64,000 bases of DNA from CAISIP01 sp031396205 (GTDB lineage Bacteria > Pseudomonadota > Gammaproteobacteria > Burkholderiales > Burkholderiaceae_C), in assembly GCA_031396205.1 (NCBI GenBank), contig JANNKH010000001.1, positions 1 to 64,000 on the forward strand, written 5' to 3'. Of the stretch, positions 51,871 to 62,329 are shown one piece after another (the stretch's first letter is position 1; the number at the start of each line of letters is the position of its first letter). The position numbers were made by a program, and so were the translations under genes. The notes under the pieces are model-generated. The model did not search any database, was not told where the DNA came from, and saw nothing but the letters and a program-made list of their open reading frames with translations.

Positions 51871-54800
51871 ATGACGCAGGCCACTTCGGGTGAGCGCGAC
51901 GTTGAACGCATGGTGCGCGATGAGCAGGTGCGCCAGCATCGCCAGACTGCGCCGGCCGCGGTGGCCGGCAGCGCGCTGCTGGGATTGATCGTGGCGGCCG
52001 TGCAGTCTCGCGTCACCGGGCTGGGACCGGCGTCCCTCTGGTTGCTGGTATTGGCACTGGGCTTGCTGGCGCGTGTCTGGATGTACCGGCGCCATCGCCT
52101 TGCCGCACCCGAGCACCGGTTATCCCATGCATGGATCGATCGCTACCGATGGATGTCGCTGGCGCATGGCTTGATCTGGGCCTTGTCGATCCATTGGCTG
52201 TTTCCGCCGGCAGAACTGGCTCACCAACTGTTCCTGGGGTTCGCGTTGGCCGGTATCTGCGTGAGCTCGCTGTCGGGGTATGCCTTCGACCCCAAGGCTG
52301 CACTGGCTTTCTCCCTGCCGATCTTGCTGGCCGTATTGGTACGTCTGCTGACGCTGGGCACGCAGACCGGTCTGATGATGGCCGCGATCGGCCTGCTGTT
52401 CATCATGGTTGTGCTGGCCATTGCCTTGCGCGCCTATCGCACCATGCGCGTGTCCGTGGCCTTGCGCGGCGCGCAAACCGCACAACTGGCCGACGTGCGC
52501 CGCAGTCATGAACAACTGCAACGCGCCGAACAACTGGCTGGCCTGGGCAGTTTTGCGTGGGATCCCCGTACCCGGAGCCTGGAGTGGTCGGACGGGCATT
52601 TCAGGCTCTGGGGTCTTGCGCCGCGTAGCACCGAGCCCGATCTGGCCTTGTTTCGCAGCGGCGTGCACCCCGATGATCTGCGCATGGTGGACGAGGTCTT
52701 TCGCCTGTCCCAGCAACGCCCGGACGCGGTCGACTGCCGGTTCCGGGTTCGCTGGCCCGATGGCAGTGTGCACCATGTGCTGGGTCGCAGCGACGTTCAA
52801 CGCGATGCGCACGGACAGGTGGTGGCAGTATTGGGCACCGTGCAGGACGTTACCCTGCGCACGCTGACCGAGGCCAGCCTGGTGGAAAAGCAGCAACTGC
52901 TTTCGGTGATGCAGCAGACGACGCAGCTGGGCTTTTGGTTCGTCGATCGGGATGGCCTCACCACCGACGCCAATCCCGCCCTGTGCGCCATGCTGCGACG
53001 GTCGCGCCAGGAACTGATCGGCGCCAGCATGCTGGCGCTGGTGGATGACCGATATGCGCGCCGGCTGCGCCAGTACCTGGCGGGGCGCGACGTGTCGGGC
53101 GAACCCAGCGTCGTGCTCGATCTGATCCGGCCGGACGGCAGCCGTGTGCATTGCCTTGGCCACGAGACCGCCCTGGTCGATGCGGCGGGTACGGTAGTCG
53201 GTCTTGTGGCCATGTTGTCCGACCTGAGCGCGGTAGAGCGGGCGCGCGAGGCTCAGCATTTCACCGAGTTTGTTGTCAATTCGGTCAATGACATGGTCAG
53301 TGTCACCGATCTGGACGGTAACTACCGCTTTGTCAATGACGCCTGGTGCAGGCGCAATTCGATGACGCGCGAGCGGGTGCTGGGCCGGCCCATCGGCGAG
53401 GTAATGCCGCAGGTGATGACACCCGAACGGCAACGGGCCTTGTCAGATTGCGCCGGGCGCAACGAGATGCGGGTGGTTCGAGCCAATGTGCCGGACGCGG
53501 CGCTGGGCGTACGGACCATGGAAACCACCATGACACCCTACCTGACCCGTGACACCAAGGTGCGCGGTGTGGTGGCGGTGACGCGTGACGTAACCGAGCA
53601 GGAAGCCACCCGGATCGCGCTGGCGCAAAGCCTGGAGAACCTGCGCCGCACCGTCAATGCAACGGCCGACGGCTTGTTCGCCTATGACGCGAACGATCCC
53701 CAGGGTCACCTGCTGTTTGCCAATGACCGATTTTTCCAGATGTGGAACATGCCGGTGCAACCACCGCAAGTGGTCACCCGAGCGGATGTGATCGCTGCAG
53801 CCAGCAAGCTGTTCGTCGATCCGCGGCGTGAGGTCGCCCGCATCGACGCGATTACAGCGCTCGATGTGCCACACACCGACCGTGTGGAGTTGCGCGATGG
53901 GCGGCTACTGGAGCGCCGCAGCGTACCGATGAAGAACGAAACGGGCCCGACCCGTGTCTGGACCTTTCGCGACGTTACGCTGCAGGAGCAGGCGGTCGAA
54001 GCGTTGCGTGCCAATGAAGGCCAGCAACGCGCGCTGATGGACGCGTTTCCAGGTTATGTCAATGTCATCGACCAGGACTTCGTCTTCACCTATGTGAATG
54101 CGCGTATGGCGGCGCTGATCGGGCAGCCTGTCAGCGCCATCGTCGGTGGCCCTGTGCGGGATCTGCTCGGCGAGGAGCGTTACCTTCAGATCGTGCAGGA
54201 CGTGGGCCGCATCGAGGCCGGCGAACGGGTTGTGGTCGAGAGGCTGTTCGAGGCCACGCCGCATCGCCCAGCGGTCTATTTGCAGATCACCGAGGTCATG
54301 GGTGCCAAGGGCACGGGCGGGCTGCAGCGCTACTACGCGTTTGGCGTCGACATCACCGGGCTCAAGCTGGCGCAGGAGCAATTGCGCTCGGCCAAGGAAG
54401 ATGCGGAACGGGCCGACATGGCCAAGAGCGCCTTCCTGGCCAGCGTCAGTCACGAATTGCGCACGCCGCTCAATGCCATTCTGGGCTTTTCGCAACTGCT
54501 GCGCGCCGACGCGCACGCGTCGCAAACTGCCAGCGACAACGCCGGCGAAATCGAACGGGCGGGCCGCCATCTGTTGTCGCTGGTGGATGACCTGATCGAC
54601 CTCGGCGGTGTCGAAGCCGGCCACCTCGAACTGACGATGGTACGGGTGGCCGTCGAGACCGTCATCAACGACAGCCTGTCGATGGTGGCGCCACTGGCCG
54701 CCAATCAGGGCATCCGGATTGTGTTCGAGGGCGGCAACGCGCGCAATGCGGTGGTGCTGGCCGACGCGGTCCGGTTGCGCCAGATCGTGATCAACCTGTT

Positions 54801-57204
54801 GTCCAACGCAATCAAGTACAACCGGCCCGACGGGTCGGTGCGGGTGTCGTGCCGGCGCCTTGTGCCCGCAGGCGCGTCGGGTGACGCGCGGATCCGGATC
54901 GCGGTTACCGACACCGGCACGGGCATCGCGCCGGAGCTGGCCAACCGTGTCTTCTCGGCGTTCGAGCGGCTGGGCGCAGAGCGGGGTTCGGTCGAGGGTA
55001 CCGGCATCGGCCTGGCGATTTCGCGGCGGCTGGTCGGTGCCATGGGCGGATCGATCGGATATGAGAGCCGGATGCAGGAAGGCAGCACGTTCTGGATCGA
55101 CCTGCCGCCACTAGCGCAGCTTGTTGGCGACAAGGAGCCCGCCAGGCTGCCGGCGGCGCGCATGGTCAAGCCGCTGCTGCACCGTGGCCGACCCCGGATT
55201 CTGGTAGCCGAGGACTATGGCCCCAACCAGACGGTACTCAGGCTGCAGCTCGACAGCCTGGGTTGCGATGTGGACGTGGTGACCGATGGCGAAGCAGCGC
55301 TTGACCAATGGCAGGGCAAGGCCTATGACCTTCTGCTTACCGACCTCGACATGCCGCGTATGGGCGGGCATGACCTCGCCCGTGCCATACGGGAACAGGA
55401 AGGTCCGCGCGGGGGACGGATTCCGATCGTCGCGATCAGCGCGGCTGTGGTGCCAGGCGAGATGGCGCGCTGCATCGCGGCCGGTATGGACGACATGCTG
55501 ACCAAGCCGATCTCGCTCGAAGTGCTGGCCGCGATGCTCACCCGCTGGCTGGCTAACCACGGCTCGACGCGCGCTGGCGTCCAACCACGCGAGCTGCCGG
55601 TCCCGGCAACCGCGCCGCCGGTGCTGGACATCGAGGCGCTGTATCAGGTTCTGGGCCGCGTCAGCTCGGCGCAGGCGCGGGCGTTGTTGACCACCTTCAT
55701 AGACGCCGTCGAGGAAGGGCTGCTCCGATTGTCCGATCCGGCCCTGGACGCTGCCACGCTGGCGCGCGAGATGCACCGCCAACGGTCGTCGGCGCGCACC
55801 GTGGGTGCGATGCGGTACGCAATGCTGGTCGATGCACTGGCGCGCCGGGCACTGGCCGGCGACATGCGGGATCTGCCGCAGGCGGTTCGCGCGCTGCGCG
55901 CGCAGCTGCAGCAGGTCCGACAGCAGGCGCAGGAACTGGACCTGGTGGAGCCCAGTTCGTTTCCGGCTCCACTGCAGGCGGAGACCTCGCGCGAGGCGTT
56001 GGTGGGTTCCGTGATGGTGGTGGATGATGATCCCGTGGTGCTGCTGCATATGCAGCAGATGCTCGCGGGCATCGGTATCGGCGAGGTACTGACTGCGCGC
56101 AACGGAGTGGAAGCGCTGGTGCAGATGAACCGCCGCGCCACGCCACTGGAGGTGGTGGTGTGCGACCTCAACATGCCCGAGATGGACGGCGTGGAAATGA
56201 TTCGCCGCTTTGGACAAAGCGGGTTCCTGGGTGGCTTGATCCTGATGAGCGGTGCCAACGAGCAGTTGCTGACCACCGTCGGGAATCTGGCCCGTCTGCA
56301 GGGACTGACCGTACTGGGCCAGATCCACAAGCCGGCAACGCCCCAGCAGATGATTGATCTGCTGCAGCGTTTCGACCCGGACCGCACCGCGATGCAGCCC
56401 GCCGACGGGGGGTCGATCATGACGCCGCAGGCGATCCTGGCGGGCATTCGCCATGCCGAGTTCAGCATCTGGTTTCAGCCCAAGGTCAAGGCAGACACTT
56501 TGGCGCCGGTCGGCGTCGAGGCCTTGGCACGCTGGCGCCAACCAGACGGCAGCTATGTGTCACCCGACCTGTTCATCGTTGCAGCCGAGCGCGCCGGAAT
56601 CATCGGGCAGTTGTCGGCGGTATTGCTCGACACCGCGCTGCAGGAGAGCGCCAAATTGCATCGCGCCGGGTTTGCGCTGTCGGTCTCGCTCAACCTGTCG
56701 GCGTTGTGGCTGGACGACCTGAATCTGCCGGATCTGTTGATGCAGACCGCGCAGGCCCAGGGACTGCAGCCAAGTGATATCACGCTGGAGGTGACCGAGA
56801 CCGGCGTCACCAAGGACATTGCGATTGCGCTTGACGTGCTGACCCGGTTGCGGCTGAAGGGTTTTGGCCTGTCGATCGACGATTTCGGTATCGGCTATTC
56901 GTCGTTCGAGCAACTCGGGCGGATTCCGTTCACCGAGATGAAGCTGGATCGCAGTTTTGTTGCCCGTGGCACCCGCGACTCGGCCGCACTGGCGATTCTG
57001 GAGAGCAGCATGGCGATGGCAACCAAGTTGCAGTTGCGAACCGTGGCCGAGGGCGTCGAGTCGCAGGCGGAACTGGATTTGGTGCGGCGGCTGGGTTGCG
57101 ATGACGTACAGGGCTTTCTGATCGCCAAGCCCATGCCCTGCGACGCGCTGATACGGTGGTTACGCGAGCGCGATGGCGCTCGTTCAAGGCCGAACGGGCG
57201 GTAG
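51871..57204 (+). CDS. Single-chain PAS/histidine-kinase/receiver/HPt/receiver/EAL phosphorelay protein
   Basis: About 1777 residues from the ATG at 51871; an upstream TTG at 51844 is possible. Five or six N-terminal helices (to about 190) are followed by PAS units starting near 210, 338, 463, 588 and 717. The histidine kinase has His861 in SHELRTPLNAILGF and ATP motifs NLLSNAIKYN and DTGTGIAP. Receiver 1 carries Asp1158 (TDLDMPRMGG); an HPt-like helix bundle has His1302 in EMHRQRSSA; receiver 2 has Asp1432 (CDLNMPEMDG); and the C-terminal EAL domain has E1550-A-L. Receiver 2 plus EAL closely follow RocR/VieA layout. It would pass phosphate inside one polypeptide to set cyclic-di-GMP breakdown. 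Its 3' end overlaps the convergent mltB by 21 bases. Confidence 0.93.
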   Translation: MTQATSGERDVERMVRDEQVRQHRQTAPAAVAGSALLGLIVAAVQSRVTGLGPASLWLLVLALGLLARVWMYRRHRLAAPEHRLSHAWIDRYRWMSLAHGLIWALSIHWLFPPAELAHQLFLGFALAGICVSSLSGYAFDPKAALAFSLPILLAVLVRLLTLGTQTGLMMAAIGLLFIMVVLAIALRAYRTMRVSVALRGAQTAQLADVRRSHEQLQRAEQLAGLGSFAWDPRTRSLEWSDGHFRLWGLAPRSTEPDLALFRSGVHPDDLRMVDEVFRLSQQRPDAVDCRFRVRWPDGSVHHVLGRSDVQRDAHGQVVAVLGTVQDVTLRTLTEASLVEKQQLLSVMQQTTQLGFWFVDRDGLTTDANPALCAMLRRSRQELIGASMLALVDDRYARRLRQYLAGRDVSGEPSVVLDLIRPDGSRVHCLGHETALVDAAGTVVGLVAMLSDLSAVERAREAQHFTEFVVNSVNDMVSVTDLDGNYRFVNDAWCRRNSMTRERVLGRPIGEVMPQVMTPERQRALSDCAGRNEMRVVRANVPDAALGVRTMETTMTPYLTRDTKVRGVVAVTRDVTEQEATRIALAQSLENLRRTVNATADGLFAYDANDPQGHLLFANDRFFQMWNMPVQPPQVVTRADVIAAASKLFVDPRREVARIDAITALDVPHTDRVELRDGRLLERRSVPMKNETGPTRVWTFRDVTLQEQAVEALRANEGQQRALMDAFPGYVNVIDQDFVFTYVNARMAALIGQPVSAIVGGPVRDLLGEERYLQIVQDVGRIEAGERVVVERLFEATPHRPAVYLQITEVMGAKGTGGLQRYYAFGVDITGLKLAQEQLRSAKEDAERADMAKSAFLASVSHELRTPLNAILGFSQLLRADAHASQTASDNAGEIERAGRHLLSLVDDLIDLGGVEAGHLELTMVRVAVETVINDSLSMVAPLAANQGIRIVFEGGNARNAVVLADAVRLRQIVINLLSNAIKYNRPDGSVRVSCRRLVPAGASGDARIRIAVTDTGTGIAPELANRVFSAFERLGAERGSVEGTGIGLAISRRLVGAMGGSIGYESRMQEGSTFWIDLPPLAQLVGDKEPARLPAARMVKPLLHRGRPRILVAEDYGPNQTVLRLQLDSLGCDVDVVTDGEAALDQWQGKAYDLLLTDLDMPRMGGHDLARAIREQEGPRGGRIPIVAISAAVVPGEMARCIAAGMDDMLTKPISLEVLAAMLTRWLANHGSTRAGVQPRELPVPATAPPVLDIEALYQVLGRVSSAQARALLTTFIDAVEEGLLRLSDPALDAATLAREMHRQRSSARTVGAMRYAMLVDALARRALAGDMRDLPQAVRALRAQLQQVRQQAQELDLVEPSSFPAPLQAETSREALVGSVMVVDDDPVVLLHMQQMLAGIGIGEVLTARNGVEALVQMNRRATPLEVVVCDLNMPEMDGVEMIRRFGQSGFLGGLILMSGANEQLLTTVGNLARLQGLTVLGQIHKPATPQQMIDLLQRFDPDRTAMQPADGGSIMTPQAILAGIRHAEFSIWFQPKVKADTLAPVGVEALARWRQPDGSYVSPDLFIVAAERAGIIGQLSAVLLDTALQESAKLHRAGFALSVSLNLSALWLDDLNLPDLLMQTAQAQGLQPSDITLEVTETGVTKDIAIALDVLTRLRLKGFGLSIDDFGIGYSSFEQLGRIPFTEMKLDRSFVARGTRDSAALAILESSMAMATKLQLRTVAEGVESQAELDLVRRLGCDDVQGFLIAKPMPCDALIRWLRERDGARSRPNGR

Positions 57205-58284
57205 CCCGCGCGCGGCGGCTACTTCCCGGCCCAGCTCGATGACGGCCAGCGCGTAGTAGCTGCTCCAGTTGTAGCGGGTGATGGCGTAAAAATTCTCGGT
57301 GCCCACGACATAGCTGGGTTCGGCGTCGCCATTGTGCAGCTCGACCAGCGCCAGTGGGCCCTTGTGCTGCAGGGCGACGCCCTCCATCAGGACGCCCTTG
57401 GCCGCCATGCTGGCGGCGCTGAAGGTCGGCAGGATATCGGGCGCCAGCAGGGCATCGAGATCGAGCGTACCGCGGTCAAACCGGACCGGGTAATGGGTAG
57501 GCATGTCCCGGGTCCAGCCAAAGGCCACGAAGTAATTTGCAACCGAACCGATGGCGTCGGCGTGACTCTGGAACAGGTCGATCCGGCCGTCGGCGTCGAA
57601 GTCGATCGCGTACTTGACCCAGCTCGAGGGCATGAACTGCGGTATGCCCATGGCGCCGGCAAAACTGCCGCGCAGGCTCAATGGATCGGTGTCCGAGCGT
57701 TGCGCGAGCGACAGCAGCTGTTCGAGCTCGCCGAGGAAAAAAGCCCTGCGTTCCGCAGCGCGTGGATGGGCGTTGGGGAAATCAAAACTCAGGGTGGCCA
57801 GCGCATCCATGACCCGGAAACTGCCGACGTTGCGCCCGTAGATGGTTTCGACGCCGATGATGCCGACGATGATCTGGGCCGGCACGCCAAATTCACGCTC
57901 GGCGCGTTCCAGGTCGGCCTGGTGTGACTGCCAGAAATCGACGCCGGCCCGGATCCTGACCGGGTCGATGAAGCGGCTGCGGTAGACCCGCCAGTTCTTT
58001 GCACTGACGCTGGGAGCGGGCAGCACCCAGCGGGCGACCTGCGGCAGGTGGCGTGACTGGCCAATGACCCGGCGCACCCAGTCGCGGTCCAATGCGCGGC
58101 GCTCGGCGATGCCGTCGGCGATATGCATGACGTCTGCGCGCTGCGCGTACAGGCCGGAGTCATTGCCGGCCTGCGCGCTGGCGGCGATCCGGCGCTTGCT
58201 GTGGGGCTTTGCGGCCCAGCTGCTGGACAGTGCAAGGCACAGCGCGGTGAAAATCAGCAGCGGGACTCGGACAGAAAAATGCAT
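57184..58284 (-). CDS. mltB: Lytic murein transglycosylase B (MltB-like)
   Basis: Cleaves peptidoglycan glycan strands. The 366-residue protein starts at the ATG at 58284, with signal peptide VPLLIFTALCLALSSSWAA. Family blocks: EFGVPAQIIVGIIGVETIYGRNVGSFRVMDALATLSFDFP, in which the Glu of GVET is catalytic, and AGAMGIPQFMPSSWVKYAIDFDADGRIDLF. There is no lipobox, so a soluble periplasmic form is likely. Its ATG overlaps the tgpA stop (TGATG). It ends the moxR-DUF58-tgpA run and overlaps the convergent kinase gene. Confidence 0.93.
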   Translation of the reverse strand: MHFSVRVPLLIFTALCLALSSSWAAKPHSKRRIAASAQAGNDSGLYAQRADVMHIADGIAERRALDRDWVRRVIGQSRHLPQVARWVLPAPSVSAKNWRVYRSRFIDPVRIRAGVDFWQSHQADLERAEREFGVPAQIIVGIIGVETIYGRNVGSFRVMDALATLSFDFPNAHPRAAERRAFFLGELEQLLSLAQRSDTDPLSLRGSFAGAMGIPQFMPSSWVKYAIDFDADGRIDLFQSHADAIGSVANYFVAFGWTRDMPTHYPVRFDRGTLDLDALLAPDILPTFSAASMAAKGVLMEGVALQHKGPLALVELHNGDAEPSYVVGTENFYAITRYNWSSYYALAVIELGREVAAARGLPPVRP

Positions 58285-60293
58285 CAGCGGGGCCAGGGTA
58301 ATTGGCTGAATTGTCGCCGCAAGCCCGCCAGGTTTGCGCCGCCGGGTGCGCCGTGGGGTGCATACCGCAGTGCCTCCAGGTGCAACAACCATTTGCAGAT
58401 GGCCTCGGCGCGCACGTCGGTCGGTCCCCAGCGCTGGCGTATCTGCAGGGCGATGGTGCGCGGCGGGCTGCTGGGGGCAATGGGCCAGCCGGCCCCGGTC
58501 AGCCTGCGGGTCGCCCTCTCGAGCAGTCGCAGCCACGGATCGTGCCGGCTGCGTTCCCACAGAGTCCAGGCGGCGCCCAGCAGGCTGGAGAACACGATCA
58601 GCGCCAACAGCACGTAGCCCAGGTCTTCCCAGCTGGGCGACACAAAGCCGATGCCCTTGAGCAGGTCCAGCTGGGTGTTCTGGGTGTAGTTGAGCACCCA
58701 TTGGTTCCAGCCGTTGTTGACCGCCTCCCAGGCGGCGCGCAGGTTGATCCAGGCCGCGGGGTTGACCGCCTCTATCGCGCTCGCCAGCACGCCGCGCGGC
58801 GCCACCAGGCGCTGCAGCGACCCGGTGCGACCCGGAGACACGGCCGATGTCGGATCGACCCGCACCCAGCCGCGCCCGGCCAGCCAGACCTCGGACCAGG
58901 CGTGGGCGTCGCTCTGGCGCAGCACCCAGAATCCGTCCAGGCTGTTGATCTCGCCGCCCTGGTAGCCGGTGACTATGCGCGCAGGTATGTCAAGCGCGCG
59001 CATCATGATCACGAACGCAGACGCGATGTGTTCGCAGAACCCGGCGCGCCGGTCGAACCAGAACTCGTCGGCCGTGTTGTTGCTGTAGACCCCTGGCTCC
59101 AGCGTATAGGTGTAGCCGCCCGTGCGCAGTCGCTGCAGCACCGCGTCGACCAGCCGGGCCGGATCCGCGCCAAATTGCGGATCCTGGTGCAATTCGGTCG
59201 CCCATTGCATGGTGCGCGGATTCAGCCCTGGCGGCAGGTCCAGGTAGTCCTGCAGGGCCGCGGTACGCCGCTGCGGGCCATGGCTGAACGCGATGTGGCT
59301 CTGCGCCGAATAGCGCAGCAGATCGGATACCGGCCGGTCGGCCAGCCATTGCAACTGGCGCGACATGCGCAACTCCATGCCACGCGCGACAGGAGCGTTC
59401 TGTGCCGCGTCCAGCACAAAGATCCAGGGCCGGTTGTTGGGTTCGAGCGTGACCTGGTATCGGATGGGTTCGCCCTGCACCTGCAGGTTGGCCGGATCCT
59501 GCATGCGGTCCGGAAAACCGGTGCGCAAGGGTTGCCACTGCCGCCCCTGCAGCGTGGACAACACCGGGCCGCGGAAATACATGTCGCTCTGACGCGGCAC
59601 CGGGCCTTCAAACTGCACCCGCAGGGCAATGCTGTCGTCCAGCGCCAATTGGGCAATGGCGCCGACTTCCATCGTCGCGGAAAGGCCGCTGCGCCCGCTC
59701 ATGGCGTCACTGGGCATGCCCCACAGTGGCGCCATCCGCGGAAAGAGCAGGAACAGCACCAACATGATCGGCGCACCCAGCGCGGCCATCGTCATCGCCG
59801 TACCGAAGGCCTCGCGCAGCGGCGGCTTGCCTACCGGCATGTGGGTATTGACCAGCGCGGTCAGCAGCCCCATCAGCGCGACCAGCATGGCCGCCGCAGT
59901 AAGCAGGGACTGGGAGAAGAAGAAGTTGGTCAGCATCGTGAAGAAGCCGAGGAAAAACACGACAAAGGCGTCCCGTCGGGCGCGCAGCTCCAGCGTCTTG
60001 AGCGTCAGCAGGACGACGAGCATCGTGACACCGGCATCGCGACCGAGCAGCGTGCGGTGCGTGGCCAGCGTGGCGCCGATGGTCAGCACGAGCAGGCCGA
60101 GCAACCACCAGCGCGATGGCAGCGGGCGGACCTTCCAGGCCAGGATCGCGCGCCACACCAGAACGCCCACTGCCAGCGCCGCGCACCACAGTGGCAGGCG
60201 TCCCAGTTGCGGGCCCAGCACCAGCGCAATAACCAGCAACAGGAACAGCGTATCGCGGGCGTCGCGTGGCAGGTGGCGCAGCCGCTCCAGCAT
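58284..60293 (-). CDS. tgpA: TgpA-like membrane transglutaminase (DUF3488 + transglutaminase)
   Basis: A 669-residue membrane enzyme like Pseudomonas aeruginosa TgpA. About six N-terminal helices (to about residue 190) precede a periplasmic transglutaminase domain whose triad is visible: Cys in RRAGFCEHIASAFVIMMR near residue 420, His in RQSDAHAWSEVWL, Asp in WVRVDPTSAVSP. A further helix (near 570) and a cytoplasmic C-terminal tail follow. ATG at 60293 overlaps the DUF58 stop; a GTG at 60296 is an alternative. Member of the moxR-DUF58-tgpA operon. The natural substrate of the family is not settled. Confidence 0.94.
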   Translation of the reverse strand: MLERLRHLPRDARDTLFLLLVIALVLGPQLGRLPLWCAALAVGVLVWRAILAWKVRPLPSRWWLLGLLVLTIGATLATHRTLLGRDAGVTMLVVLLTLKTLELRARRDAFVVFFLGFFTMLTNFFFSQSLLTAAAMLVALMGLLTALVNTHMPVGKPPLREAFGTAMTMAALGAPIMLVLFLLFPRMAPLWGMPSDAMSGRSGLSATMEVGAIAQLALDDSIALRVQFEGPVPRQSDMYFRGPVLSTLQGRQWQPLRTGFPDRMQDPANLQVQGEPIRYQVTLEPNNRPWIFVLDAAQNAPVARGMELRMSRQLQWLADRPVSDLLRYSAQSHIAFSHGPQRRTAALQDYLDLPPGLNPRTMQWATELHQDPQFGADPARLVDAVLQRLRTGGYTYTLEPGVYSNNTADEFWFDRRAGFCEHIASAFVIMMRALDIPARIVTGYQGGEINSLDGFWVLRQSDAHAWSEVWLAGRGWVRVDPTSAVSPGRTGSLQRLVAPRGVLASAIEAVNPAAWINLRAAWEAVNNGWNQWVLNYTQNTQLDLLKGIGFVSPSWEDLGYVLLALIVFSSLLGAAWTLWERSRHDPWLRLLERATRRLTGAGWPIAPSSPPRTIALQIRQRWGPTDVRAEAICKWLLHLEALRYAPHGAPGGANLAGLRRQFSQLPWPR

Positions 60294-61354
60294 CACGGTC
60301 GCTCGCCGGTAACGCGGTCAACCGGGCCGATCCCGGATGTTCCGTACAGCGCGAGCGCTTCCAGACAGCGGCGTTTGTGCGCCTCACCGCTGGCCGGCCG
60401 GATTTCCTGCGCGCCAAGCCGCAGCCCGAAGTCCAGGTTATGCCGATCCGCCGCCTGAACCCAGGCACAGAGCCGCGACAGCGTGCGCTCGAGCATGTCA
60501 CCGGTGCCGGGCAGCGCGAGTGGCAATCCGGTGTTCGCCAGGTCCAGCCACAGCTCATAACGCTGGGCCTGGTGGGTGTCGCGGCTGACCAGTTCATCGG
60601 CCTTGGCCAGCTTCTTCCAAACCACCAGTTTGAGCGGGTCGCCGCGCTGATAGCTGCGCACGCCGTCGAATTCGCCACTGGCGCGCTGGGTCCGCACCGC
60701 CGTCGCGCCACCGGCGCGCGGCTCGCCTTCGGGCAGCGGCGGCGCGAAGGCCTCGGGCGCGGGATAGACCAATACCCGTGAAGCCGGCCGCCAGATGGTC
60801 CAGACGCGGAACGTACCCAGCGGAAAGCGGGTTTCGGCTGTCAGCGCCGGGATCGGGTGCAGGCCGCGGTGCGCCGGCTTGAACGCCACATGCACGGTGG
60901 CGCGACCCTGGCCGGGTACGTCGGCCCAGACCCAGTGGTCGGCGCCGTGTACGCTCAGTCCGATGCCGTGCCGTACCCGCTTGCGCAAGCTCACCAGATC
61001 GACGCTCACTGTGGTGTTGCCACCCATGGTCCCGGGATCGACCGGTTGCAATTGCAGCGACAGACCGCGCAGGGTGCCGTGGCACAGGTGCATGCCGATC
61101 ATGGCGCTGCCGGCCAGCAAAAAGGTCAGCAGGTAGCCCAGATTGAGCTGGTAGTTGATGGACGCGACCAGCAGCACGAGAAGCGTCGCCGCCAGCATGA
61201 AGCCGGCACGGGTCGGCAGGATATAGACGTTACGCTGCGTCAGCAGCGAGGTATCGCACTCGGGCAGACGCGCCTGCAACCAGCGACGGAACCTGGCCCG
61301 ACCATGCGCGACCGGTCGCCACACCGGATGGGGCAGGGACTGCGCCGGATCCAT
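60293..61354 (-). CDS. DUF58 family protein, MoxR-associated
   Basis: A 353-residue protein with two adjacent hydrophobic helices (about residues 45-90, GFMLAATLLVLLVASINYQL and on) and a DUF58 domain near residues 225-330 containing GEFDGVRSYQRGDPLKLVVWKKLAK. DUF58 proteins occur next to MoxR ATPases and often act with them on cell-envelope or secreted targets. I chose the ATG at 61354, 13 bases after the moxR stop. It overlaps tgpA. Confidence 0.9.
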   Translation of the reverse strand: MDPAQSLPHPVWRPVAHGRARFRRWLQARLPECDTSLLTQRNVYILPTRAGFMLAATLLVLLVASINYQLNLGYLLTFLLAGSAMIGMHLCHGTLRGLSLQLQPVDPGTMGGNTTVSVDLVSLRKRVRHGIGLSVHGADHWVWADVPGQGRATVHVAFKPAHRGLHPIPALTAETRFPLGTFRVWTIWRPASRVLVYPAPEAFAPPLPEGEPRAGGATAVRTQRASGEFDGVRSYQRGDPLKLVVWKKLAKADELVSRDTHQAQRYELWLDLANTGLPLALPGTGDMLERTLSRLCAWVQAADRHNLDFGLRLGAQEIRPASGEAHKRRCLEALALYGTSGIGPVDRVTGERP

Positions 61355-61367
61355 GCTGCAATACCTG

Positions 61368-62288
<921 letters not shown>

Positions 62289-62329
62289 GGCATGACGTTA
62301 CCCGAAAAATTCGCTGGCGCCCCGTTGAC

